NCBI RefSeq assembly: GCF_037975245.1
Contig: NC_092563.1
Coordinates: 4,771,501 to 4,835,500, forward strand
DNA length: 64,000 nucleotides
Source of the DNA: Apostichopus japonicus
Lineage: Eukaryota; Echinodermata; Holothuroidea; Aspidochirotida; Stichopodidae
Reading direction: 5' to 3'
Shown here: in pieces, positions 1 to 12,100 of the stretch
Numbering within the stretch: the first letter of the stretch is position 1
Layout of the letters: each line of letters starts with the position of its first letter
Made by a program: the position numbers and the translations under genes
The notes under the pieces: generated by a model
The model's database searches: none
Told to the model about the DNA's origin: nothing
What the model saw: only the letters and a program-made list of their open reading frames with translations

Positions 1-36
1 TGTTTAGTTTGAAATTGTTTGCTTATCATATTTTAG

Positions 37-153
37 TTCAAAATGCCTGCAGCACCAACCCCTGTCAGAATGGTGGTACCTGTAGTCTAAGTGGTAGCAG
101 TGGTTTCATCTGTAGATGTCCAAACGGATTTACAGGAACAACATGTTCACAAG
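37..153 (+). CDS. EGF-like exon, type A (copy 1)
   Basis: A 117-bp exon between ttttag and gtagg, phase 1-1. It encodes a six-cysteine EGF module starting [16 protein letters not shown] and ending GFTGTTCSQ. This copy reads FIC at the fourth cysteine where most copies read FTC. There is no DxDEC-type calcium motif. C2-QNGGT-C3 fits the O-fucosylation consensus. Confidence 0.85.
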
Positions 154-3100
154 GTAGGAAACCTAGCCTGCTTGGATACCAGTTTTCAGTGATATCATTG
201 TACATTTGATGGATATTTAACAGATTAGAACAAGATTTGAAGTTGATTTTCCTTCATAGTACAAACTAGATGTATTTCCAAATAGCTTATCATTGTCTGT
301 GATTTTATTTGCTATCTCGAAGTTTAAAGATCTTTTCCCTTCCTTCTTGCAGCTGATCCTTGTACACCAAACCCTTGTCTGAATCAAGGTGTTTGCGTTC
401 GTTTGGATACTACCAATTTCATCTGCATATGTCAAGGTACATTCACTGGGTTGAGATGTGAACAAGGTGAGGTTTAAGAATAAGAGTGTGATATGGGGAA
501 AAACATCCTAATAAATTGTGACACTAGTATGTAACTCAGTTAACCCAAGGTTTCTTAGGGATAGGTGGGATTACATCTAGGATGGGGTAGGGGAGGTGAT
601 ATTACCATGGGAAGCAAATTATACGTCCAGAAAACAAATAAAGTGGGTTACAGACAAGTTGCTCTGTAAATGGTAGGTAATGCACATATGAAAATAATGA
701 TGCTAGTTGATATCTCTACATTTTTGACCCTCTCGAATTTCTGATCCATTTTCTGCCTGTATATTGTTTTTGCTCTTGTAATAGTTTTGGTTTATTAGTT
801 TAGTCATAAGCAATGAAACATTTACTATTTTAAAATGTTGTCTTTCAACAATAAACTGTTTACTTCTCATATTTCAGTTCAAAATGCCTGCAGCACCAAC
901 CCCTGTCAGAATGGTGGTACCTGTAGTCTTAGTGGTAGCAGTGGTTTCACCTGTAGATGTCCCAATGGATTTACAGGAACAACGTGTTCACAAGGTAGGA
1001 AACCTAGCCTGCTTGGATACCAGTTTATCATTGTACATTTGATGGATATTTAACAGATTAGAACAAGATTTAAAGTTGACTTTCCTTCTTAATACAGACT
1101 AGTTGTATTTCCAAATAGCTTATTTTTGTCTGCAATTTTATCTGCCATCAAGTAGTTTAAAGATATTTTTCTTTCCTTCTTGCAGCTGATCCTTGTACAC
1201 CAAACCCTTGTCTGAATCAAGGTTTTTGCTTTGCCTTGGAATCTACAAATTTCTTGTGCTTTTGTCAAGGTACATTCACTGGGTTGAGATGTGAACAAGG
1301 TGAGGTTTAAGAAGAAAAGTGTTATATGGGGAAAAACATCCTAATTAATTGTTACACTAGTATGTAATTCAGTTAATCCAAGGTTTCTTAGGGATAAGTG
1401 GGATTACATCTAGGATGGGGGAGGGGAGGTGATATTACCATGGGAAGCAAATAATACATCCAGAAAACAAAAAATGTGGGTTACAGACAAGTTGAGCTGA
1501 AAATGGTAGGTAATGCACAGATGAAAATAATGATGCTAGTTGATATCTTTACATTTTTGACCCTCTCCAATTTCTGATCCATTTTCTGCCGGTATTTCCT
1601 TTTCGCTCTGGTAATAGTTTTGGTTTATTAGTTTAGTCATAAGCAATGAAACATATACTATTTTAAAATGTTGTCTTTTAACAATTACTGTTTACTTCTC
1701 ATATTTCAGTTCAAAATGCCTGCAGCACCAACCCCTGTCAGAATGGTGGTACCTGTAGTCTTAGTGGTAGCAGTGGTTTCATCTGTAGATGTTCCAATGG
1801 ATTTACAGGAACAACATGTTCACAAGGTAGGAACCTCTTTATCTTGGCTATGCTGTCCTTAGTTTGATCTGTTCCATATTAATTAGGTTTTTAACTCAAT
1901 TTGTTGCCTTTTTCATATTTTATATTTGTGTTTAGTTTGAAACTGTTTGCTTATCATATTTTAGTTCAAAATGCCTGCAGCACCAACCCCTGTCAGAATG
2001 GTGGTACCTGTAGTCTAAGTGGTAGCAGTGGTTTCATCTGTAGATGTCCAAACGGATTTACAGGAACAACATGTTCACAAGGTAGGAAACCTAGCCTGCT
2101 TGGATACCAGTTTTCAGTGATATCATTGTACATTTGATGGATATTTAACAGATTAGAACAAGATTTGAAGTTGATTTTCCTTCATAGTACAAACTAGATG
2201 TATTTCCAAATAGCTTATCATTGTCTGTGATTTTATTTGCTATCTCGAAGTTTAAAGATCTTTTTCCTTCCTTCTTGCAGCTGATCCTTGTACACCAAAC
2301 CCTTGTCTGAATCAAGGTGTTTGCGTTCGTTTGGATACTACCAATTTCATCTGCATATGTCAAGGTACATTCACTGGGTTGAGATGTGAACAAGGTGAGG
2401 TTTAAGAATAAGAGTGTGATATGGGGAAAAACATCCTAATAAATTGTGAAATTAGTATGTAACTCAGTTAACCCAAGGTTTCTTAGGGATAGGTGGGATT
2501 ACATCTAGGATGGGGTAGGGGAGGTGATATTACCATGGGAAGCAAATTATACGTCCAGAAAACAAATAAAGTGGGTTACAGACAAGTTGCTCTGAAGATG
2601 GTAGGTAATGCACATATGAAAATAATGATGCTAGTTGATATCTCTACATTTTTGACCCTCTCCAATTTCTGATCCATTTTCTGCCCGTATATTGTTTTTG
2701 CTCTTGTAATAGTTTTGGTTTATTAGTTTAGTCATAAGCAATGAAACACTTACTATTTTAAAATGTTGTCTTTCAACAATAAACTGTTTACTTCTCATAT
2801 TTCAGTTCAAAATGCCTGCAGCACCAATCCCTGTCAGAATGGTGGTACCTGTAGTCTTAGTGGTAGCAGTGGTTTCACCTGTCGATGTCCCAATGGATTT
2901 ACAGGAACAACGTGTTCACAAGGTAGGAACCTCTTTATCTTGGCTATGCTGTCCTTAGTTTGATCTGTTTCATATTAATTAGGTTTTGTCTCTATTTGTT
3001 GCCTTTATCATATTTTATGTTTGTCCTTGTTTGCAACTGTTCGCTTCTCATATTTCAGTTCAAAATGCCTGCAGTACCAATCCCTGTCAGAATGGTGGTA

Positions 3101-6100
3101 CCTGTAGTCTTAGTGGTAGCAGTGGTTTCACCTGTCGATGTCCCAATGGATTTACAGGAACAACATGTTCACAAGGTAGGAAACCTAGCCTGCTTGGATA
3201 CCAATTTTCAGTGATATGGTTGTACATTTGATGGATATTTAACAGGATGTGTAAAAGTAAGTCAGCCTGACGTTTCGATCCTAGCAGGATCTTCTTCAGA
3301 GGTTACATGACAAGTATCAGTAACAGAAAGGAAAAAAACACTCACAGAATACAGACAGGTTAATGAGCAAGGTGAACACATTGAGATATATGAAAGGGGA
3401 TTATAAGTAGACAAGGGATGGAGAGATGAAAGCAACAGGGGAAGAGGAGAGGTAGGAGATAAACAGTGGAGGGACAAAGAGAGGATTAAAGTAACAGGGT
3501 AAGGAATAAACTGGAGATGGACAAAGACAGCTCTGAGACTAACCAGTCAAACTCTCCTCTCCGCAGAGCACACGACAACCTTCCAAGAGATGAGCGTACA
3601 GCACTCTCCTCACTGATGTCTCACAGTGACATCATCATTAAGCCAGCCGACAAAGTTTCTGCAGTTGTCATCCAGGATCGACAGAATTACATCATAGAAG
3701 CCATGCGTCATCTCTCCAACAGTGATATTTACACTCTTCTTGATTCTGATCCCACAGTTATTTTCTCCCAACAGATAAAACAGACCATCACTGATATGTA
3801 CCAGTGGAACCAGATCTCTAAGAAGGCTGTTTCTTTCCTTTCTCCCACAGACTGTAAAGCAGCCAGGTTTTATCTCCTGCCCAAAATTCACAAGCCTGGT
3901 AACCCTTGTAGGCCTATCATCTCAGGCAATGGGTCCCCCACCGAGAAGATATCCTTGTTTGTGGACCACTTCATCAAACCTCTTGTTCCTCAGATCAATT
4001 CTTATATCAATGACACTCCAGATATCCTCAGGAAACTTGAAGATATCAAGAACCAAATCCCCAGTACAGCCATCATCGGTACTTTGATGTCTCTTCTCTT
4101 TACACTAAACATCACTCATGCTGAAGGTATCGCAGCCACGTGTGCAGCCCTGTCTTAGAAGGTCCACCCTTGTCCACTCATCTCTGACAGCAAAGTTCTC
4201 ATGCAACAGGTTCTCACCAAACACAACTTCACGTTCATGAACAAGCATAACCTTCAGAGAGAGACGGGACTGCCATGGGAACCAGGATGGATCCTTCCTA
4301 TGCATGCCTGTTTATGTCTAGCCTTGAAGAACGCATGCTCAGTACAGCTCCCTGCAGTCCCCGTATCTGGTGGCGCTACATTGATGACATCTTCTTCGTT
4401 TGGACCAGTGATGAGGATAGCCTGCTCACCTTCATCAATTACATCAATTCTTTCCACAGCACCATCAAATTCACCTCTGATTACTCTCACCAACAGGTTA
4501 ACTTTCTTGATGAAGGAAGACAGTTCTCTCACTACAGACTTATACACCAAGCCCACAGACACACACCAGTTTCTCCATTCTTCCAGCTGCCATCCCAGTG
4601 ACTGCAAGTCTGGAATTGCCTACAGTCAAGCACTTCGTCTTCGTCGCATTTGCTCTAACAATTCCTCTTTCATTTGCCATACAGATGCTTTGGAAAAACA
4701 CCTTACTGCCAGGGGCCATAGTGCCAGAAGATTGCCTGAAGCCACTCAGAGGGTCCGCTCCCTTTCCAGATCATCTACTTTGGCAGTGAAATACAAAAAG
4801 GGACGAGATTGCGACAACAAGCTGCCCCTGGTTGTTACTTTCCACCCAAATCTTTCTCCTCTTCAGAAAATCACCTCTAACAACCACAACATTCTCCTCA
4901 CTTCAGATAGACTTCAACGAGCCATCCCTGAAAAACCCATCATCGCCTACACACGACCACTCAACCAACGAGACCTTGTTGTTTGTGCTGCTGTTCCACC
5001 TCTTCTAATCCTATGCACCTATTCAGCATGGTACTTTCAAATGTGAGTGTACTTCGAGGTGCATCATCTGCAGCCACCAGATTGTTGAATCCAATTCCAT
5101 CACCAGCCACAGCATGCAACTCACACACAAGACTAAGGGTCACATCACTTGCACTACCACCAATGTCATCTATCTCATCTCTTGTAGAGTTTGCGGCATC
5201 CAGTATGTTGGCGAAACCAAAACCACCCTCAAGAAGCAATTCTATGGTCACATATCCACAGTCAAAACCATGAAGACTGAGACCCCAGTTGGAGAACATT
5301 TTAACCTTCCCAACCATACCATTAACGACATGTCCCTGCCGGGGATTGAATCCTTAGGTAGCCGTCCTGACCTAGTACGAATCAGCAGAGAGAGGCTGTG
5401 GATGCAATGCCTTCACACCATTAAACCTCATTGGCTAAACTTTCAGGAAGGACATGACTAACTTTTCTTCTGTTCCCACTCCTTCTTCCCATGTTCCCTC
5501 CCCCTCCCTCCATTCATCTTCTCCTAGCACTCTTCCCCTCATTTTTTCTCCACACCTTTCTGTCTTTTTCCTTTTCCAGTTTATTCCCTACCCTGTTACT
5601 TTAATCCTCTCTTAAATTTGTCCCTCCACTGTTTATATCCTACCTCTCCTCTTCCCCTGTTGCTTTCATCTCTCCATCCCTTGTCTACTTATAATCCCCT
5701 TTCATCTATCTCATTGTGTTCACCATGCTCATTAATCTGTCTGTATTCTGTGTGTGTTTTTTTTTCCTTCTGTTACAGTTACTTGTCATTTAGCCTCTGA
5801 AGAAGATCCTGCTTAGATCGAAACGTCAGGCCGTCTTAAATTTACACATTCTACTACACAGGCTCTCTAGTGGATAAGCAGTTTGCTAACAGTTTTATTT
5901 TCTATTGATATTGAACAGAGTAGAACAAGATTTAAAGTTGATTTTCCTTCATATAGTACAGACTGGTTGTATTTCCAAATAGCTTATTTTTGTGTGCAAT
6001 TTATCTGCAATCAATTAGTTTAAAGATATTTTTCCGTCCTTCTTACAGCTGATCCTTGTACACCAAACCCTTGTCTGAATCAAGGTTTTTGCTTTGCTTT

Positions 6101-9100
6101 GGAATCAACAAATTTCTTGTGCTTTTGTCAAGGTACATTCACTGGGTTGAGATGTGAACAAGGTGAGGTTTAAGAATAAGAGTGTGATATGGGGAAAAAC
6201 ATCCTAATAAATTGTGACACTAGTATGTAACTCAGTTAACCCAAGGTTTCTTAAGGATAGGTGGGATTACATCTAGGATGGGGAGGGGAGGTGATATTAC
6301 CATGGGAAGCAAATAAAACATTCAGAAAACAAATAAAGTGGGTAACAGACAAGTTGAGTTGAAAATGGTAGGTAATGCACAGATGAAAATAATGATGATA
6401 GTTGATATCTTTACATTTTTGACCCTCTCAAATTTCTGATCCATTTTCTGCCTGTATTATGTATTTGCTCTGGTAATAGTTTTGGTTTATTAGTTTAGTC
6501 ATAAGCTATGAAGCATTTACTACTTTAAAATGTTGGCTTTCAACAATAAACTGTTTGCTTATCATATTTCAGTTATAAATGCCTGCAGCACCAACCCCTG
6601 TCAGAATGGTGGTACCTGTAGTCTTAGTGGTAGCAGTGGTTTCACCTGTAGATGTCCCAATGGATTTACAGGAACAACATGTTCACAAGGTAGGAACCTC
6701 TTTATCTTGGCTATGCTGTCCTTAGTTTGATCTGTTTCATATTAATTAGGTTTTTGTCTCTATTTGTTGCCTTTTTCATATTTTATATATGTGTTTATTT
6801 TGAAACTGTTTGCTTATCATATTTCAGTTCAAAATGCCTGCAGCACCAACCCCTGTCAGAATGGTGGTACCTGTAGTCTAAGTGGTAGCAGTGGTTTCAC
6901 CTGTAGATGTCCCAATGGATTTACAGGAACAACATGTTCACAAGGTAGGAACCTCTTTATCTTGGCTATGCTGTCCTTAGTTTTGATCTGTTTGACATCC
7001 ATAAGGTTTTTGTCTCTATTTGTTGCCTTTATCATATGTAATGTTTGTCTTTATTTGAAACTGTTTACTTCTCATATTTCAGTTCAAAATGCCTGCAGTA
7101 CCAATCCCTGTCAGAATGGTGGTACCTGTAGTCTTAGTGGTAGCAGTGGTTTCACCTGTCGATGTCCCAATGGATTTACAGGAACAACATGTTCACAAGG
7201 TAGGAAACCTAGCCTGCTTGGATACCAATTTTCAGTGATATGGTTGTACATTTGATGGATATTTAACAGGATGTGTAAAAGTAAGTCAGCCTGACGTTTC
7301 GATCCTAGCAGGATCTTCTTCAGAGGTTACATGACAAGTATCAGTAACAGAAAGGAAAAAAACACTCACAGAATACAGACAGGTTAATGAGCAAGGTGAA
7401 CACATTGAGATATATGAAAGGGGATTATAAGTAGACAAGGGATGGAGAGATGAAAGCAACAGGGGAAGAGGAGAGGTAGGAGATAAACAGTGGAGGGACA
7501 AAGAGAGGATTAAAGTAACAGGGTAAGGAATAAACTGGAGATGGACAAAGACAGCTCTGAGACTAACCAGTCAAACTCTCCTCTCCGCAGAGCACACGAC
7601 AACCTTCCAAGAGATGAGCGTACAGCACTCTCCTCACTGATGTCTCACAGTGACATCATCATTAAGCCAGCCGACAAAGTTTCTGCAGTTGTCATCCAGG
7701 ATCGACAGAATTACATCATAGAAGCCATGCGTCATCTCTCCAACAGTGATATTTACACTCTTCTTGATTCTGATCCCACAGTTATTTTCTCCCAACAGAT
7801 AAAACAGACCATCACTGATATGTACCAGTGGAACCAGATCTCTAAGAAGGCTGTTTCTTTCCTTTCTCCCACAGACTGTAAAGCAGCCAGGTTTTATCTC
7901 CTGCCCAAAATTCACAAGCCTGGTAACCCTTGTAGGCCTATCATCTCAGGCAATGGGTCCCCCACCGAGAAGATATCCTTGTTTGTGGACCACTTCATCA
8001 AACCTCTTGTTCCTCAGATCAATTCTTATATCAATGACACTCCAGATATCCTCAGGAAACTTGAAGATATCAAGAACCAAATCCCCAGTACAGCCATCAT
8101 CGGTACTTTGATGTCTCTTCTCTTTACACTAAACATCACTCATGCTGAAGGTATCGCAGCCACGTGTGCAGCCCTGTCTTAGAAGGTCCACCCTTGTCCA
8201 CTCATCTCTGACAGCAAAGTTCTCATGCAACAGGTTCTCACCAAACACAACTTCACGTTCATGAACAAGCATAACCTTCAGAGAGAGACGGGACTGCCAT
8301 GGGAACCAGGATGGATCCTTCCTATGCATGCCTGTTTATGTCTAGCCTTGAAGAACGCATGCTCAGTACAGCTCCCTGCAGTCCCCGTATCTGGTGGCGC
8401 TACATTGATGACATCTTCTTCGTTTGGACCAGTGATGAGGATAGCCTGCTCACCTTCATCAATTACATCAATTCTTTCCACAGCACCATCAAATTCACCT
8501 CTGATTACTCTCACCAACAGGTTAACTTTCTTGATGAAGGAAGACAGTTCTCTCACTACAGACTTATACACCAAGCCCACAGACACACACCAGTTTCTCC
8601 ATTCTTCCAGCTGCCATCCCAGTGACTGCAAGTCTGGAATTGCCTACAGTCAAGCACTTCGTCTTCGTCGCATTTGCTCTAACAATTCCTCTTTCATTTG
8701 CCATACAGATGCTTTGGAAAAACACCTTACTGCCAGGGGCCATAGTGCCAGAAGATTGCCTGAAGCCACTCAGAGAGTCCGCTCCCTTTCCAGATCATCT
8801 ACTTTGGCAGTGAAATACAAAAAGGGACGAGATTGCGACAACAAGCTGCCCCTGGTTGTTACTTTCCACCCAAATCTTTCTCCTCTTCAGAAAATCACCT
8901 CTAACAACCACAACATTCTCCTCACTTCAGATAGACTTCAACGAGCCATCCCTGAAAAACCCATCATCGCCTACACACGACCACTCAACCAACGAGACCT
9001 TGTTGTTTGTGCTGCTGTTCCACCTCTTCTAATCCTATGCACCTATTCAGCATGGTACTTTCAAATGTGAGTGTACTTCGAGGTGCATCATCTGCAGCCA

Positions 9101-12100
9101 CCAGATTGTTGAATCCAATTCCATCACCAGCCACAGCATGCAACTCACACACAAGACTAAGGGTCACATCACTTGCACTACCACCAATGTCATCTATCTC
9201 ATCTCTTGTAGAGTTTGCGGCATCCAGTATGTTGGCGAAACCAAAACCACCCTCAAGAAGCAATTCTATGGTCACATATCCACAGTCAAAACCATGAAGA
9301 CTGAGACCCCAGTTGGAGAACATTTTAACCTTCCCAACCATACCATTAACGACATGTCCCTGCCGGGGATTGAATCCTTAGGTAGCCGTCCTGACCTAGT
9401 ACGAATCAGCAGAGAGAGGCTGTGGATGCAATGCCTTCACACCATTAAACCTCATTGGCTAAACTTTCAGGAAGGACATGACTAACTTTTCTTCTGTTCC
9501 CACTCCTTCTTCCCATGTTCCCTCCCCCTCCCTCCATTCATCTTCTCCTAGCACTCTTCCCCTCATTTTTTCTCCACACCTTTCTGTCTTTTTCCTTTTC
9601 CAGTTTATTCCCTACCCTGTTACTTTAATCCTCTCTTAAATTTGTCCCTCCACTGTTTATATCCTACCTCTCCTCTTCCCCTGTTGCTTTCATCTCTCCA
9701 TCCCTTGTCTACTTTTAATCCCCTTTCATCTATCTCATTGTGTTCACCATGCTCATTAATCTGTCTGTATTCTGTGTGTGTTTTTTTTTCCTTCTGTTAC
9801 AGTTACTTGTCATTTAGCCTCTGAAGAAGATCCTGCTTAGATCGAAACGTCAGGCCGTCTTAAATTTACACATTCTACTACACAGGCTCTCTAGTGGATA
9901 AGCAGTTTGCTAACAGTTTTATTTTCTATTGATATTGAACAGAGTAGAACAAGATTTAAAGTTGATTTTCCTTCATATAGTACAGACTGGTTGTATTTCC
10001 AAATAGCTTATTTTTGTGTGCAATTTATCTGCAATCAATTAGTTTAAAGATATTTTTCCGTCCTTCTTACAGCTGATCCTTGTACACCAAACCCTTGTCT
10101 GAATCAAGGTTTTTGCTTTGCTTTGGAATCAACAAATTTCTTGTGCTTTTGTCAAGGTACATTCACTGGGTTGAGATGTGAACAAGGTGAGGTTTAAGAA
10201 TAAGAGTGTGATATGGGGAAAAACATCCTAATAAATTGTGACACTAGTATGTAACTCAGTTAACCCAAGGTTTCTTAAGGATAGGTGGGATTACATCTAG
10301 GATGGGGAGGGGAGGTGATATTACCATGGGAAGCAAATAAAACATTCAGAAAACAAATAAAGTGGGTAACAGACAAGTTGAGTTGAAAATGGTAGGTAAT
10401 GCACAGATGAAAATAATGATGATAGTTGATATCTTTACATTTTTGACCCTCTCAAATTTCTGATCCATTTTCTGCCTGTATTATGTATTTGCTCTGGTAA
10501 TAGTTTTGGTTTATTAGTTTAGTCATAAGCTATGAAGCATTTACTACTTTAAAATGTTGGCTTTCAACAATAAACTGTTTGCTTATCATATTTCAGTTAT
10601 AAATGCCTGCAGCACCAACCCCTGTCAGAATGGTGGTACCTGTAGTCTTAGTGGTAGCAGTGGTTTCACCTGTAGATGTTCCAATGGATTTACAGGAACA
10701 ACATGTTCACAAGGTAGGAACCTCTTTATCTTGGCTATGCTGTCCTTAGTTTGATCTGTTTCATATTAATTAGGTTTTTGTCTCTATTTGTTGCCTTTTT
10801 CATATTTTATATATGTGTTTATTTTGAAACTGTTTGCTTATCATATTTCAGTTCAAAATGCCTGCAGCACCAACCCCTGTCAGAATGGTGGTACCTGTAG
10901 TCTAAGTGGTAGCAGTGGTTTCACCTGTAGATGTCCCAATGGATTTACAGGAACAACATGTTCACAAGGTAGGAACCTCTTTATCTTGGCTATGCTGTCC
11001 TTAGTTTTGATCTGTTTGACATCCATAAGGTTTTTGTCTCTATTTGTTGCCTTTATCATATGTAATGTTTGTCTTTATTTGAAACTGTTTACTTCTCATA
11101 TTTCAGTTCAAAATGCCTGCAGCAACAACCCCTGTCAGAATGGTGGTACCTGTAGTCTTAGTGGTAGCAGTGGTTTCACCTGTAGATGTCCCAATGGATT
11201 TACAGGAACAACATGTTCACAAGGTAGGACCCTCTTTATCTTGGCTATGCTGTCCTTAGTTTTGATCTGTTTGACATCCATAAGGTTTTTGTCTCTATTT
11301 GTTGCCTTTATCATATGTAATGTTTGTCTTTATTTGAAACTGTTTACTTCTCATATTTCAGTTCAAAATGCCTGCAGCAACAACCCCTGTCAGAATGGTG
11401 GTACCTGTAGTCTAAGTGGTAGCAGTGGTTTCACCTGTAGATGTCCCGATGGATTTACAGGAACAACATGTTCACAAAGTAAGTAATCTATCTCTTATCG
11501 TTGATGGAGTACTTGTCGTCTCCAGTATCTGTCCAGAACTTTCTTTTTAAATGTATAAGATCTTGTCAATCATAAGAGAAAAGAATATTGTATCCGTTTT
11601 GGCCTGTTGTCATGCCAAATGCTTTTTATCTTGATTCCATCTCGTCAGATCGAAACAGCTGTACACCGAACCCCTGTCAGAATGGTGGTTCGTGCCTTCC
11701 TAGTGGAGTCGGCAGCTTTACGTGCTCCTGTACACCAGAATTCAGGGGAATAACTTGCTTAGAAGGTGACAATCAGTGTTCGGACAAGTGCCGTTCCTCT
11801 TCCTCCGAAATTATTTTCATTGAAACTTCTTATCGTGTAAAGCAGTTTAACAGCTACATTTACTAAATGGTTTGAGACAATTGAAGTACAATAGGAACAG
11901 AAAGAGAAAATTAGAAGATTAACAAAACACAGACAGACAGACAGACAGACAGACAAAAAGAGAATCTACAGCTGTCAAAGTATGAAGTAAATGACTGATA
12001 TGGTCTGAACCATCTCTTCATAATGAGACAAAGGAAAACATATCTAGAAGCACAGCAAGAAAGGTCTTAACCTTTCAATAAAGACACTTTTATGAATACT

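Larger units (their letters stand above)
1..2930 (+). repeat. 1,928-bp tandem duplication in the EGF array
   Basis: Positions 1-1000 recur at 1929-2930 with only scattered changes, exons and introns alike: exons 37/1965, 353/2281 and 878/2806. The match stops within or just after the third exon, where the downstream introns differ. This fits unequal crossing-over between type A exons. Confidence 0.85.
3246..5906 (+). mobile_element. Penelope-like element, copy 1 (defective)
   Basis: A 2.66-kb retroelement in an EGF-gene intron. It has reverse-transcriptase blocks ([37 protein letters not shown]) and a C-terminal GIY-YIG-type endonuclease region ([20 protein letters not shown]), the hallmark pair of Penelope-like elements. 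The reading frame is broken: two compensating frameshifts scramble the first catalytic aspartate block near 4081-4120, there is a stop at 4156-4158, and further shifts occur near 4590 and 5040. The ends are inverted repeats (about 3246-3514 and 5576-5850). Flanks gatatttaacag (3234-3245) and gatattgaacag (5907-5918) look like a 12-bp target duplication with one mismatch. It cannot make an active enzyme as it stands. Confidence 0.85.
7270..9930 (+). mobile_element. Penelope-like element, copy 2 (defective)
   Basis: Same structure, flanks and inactivating frameshifts as the element at 3246, at an offset of exactly 4,024 bp. Shared damage and shared insertion site show that it arose by duplication of the host segment, not by a second insertion. 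It sits in the EGF-gene intron between exons at 7083 and 10073. Confidence 0.85.
3060..11107 (+). repeat. 4,024-bp tandem duplication carrying EGF exons and a PLE
   Basis: Two head-to-tail copies, about 3060-7083 and 7084-11107. Each contains A exon, PLE, B exon, A exon, A exon. I noticed only isolated differences (for example near 4751/8775, 5693/9717 and 6660/10684). The junctions fall in type A exons, as expected for unequal exchange between near-identical exons. Confidence 0.85.

Noticed and set aside
1668-3214. Alternative frame over EGF exons giving repeated [12 protein letters not shown]-like peptides
   Set aside because: Out-of-frame reading of the EGF exons; the cysteine-patterned frame has the correct splice phase.
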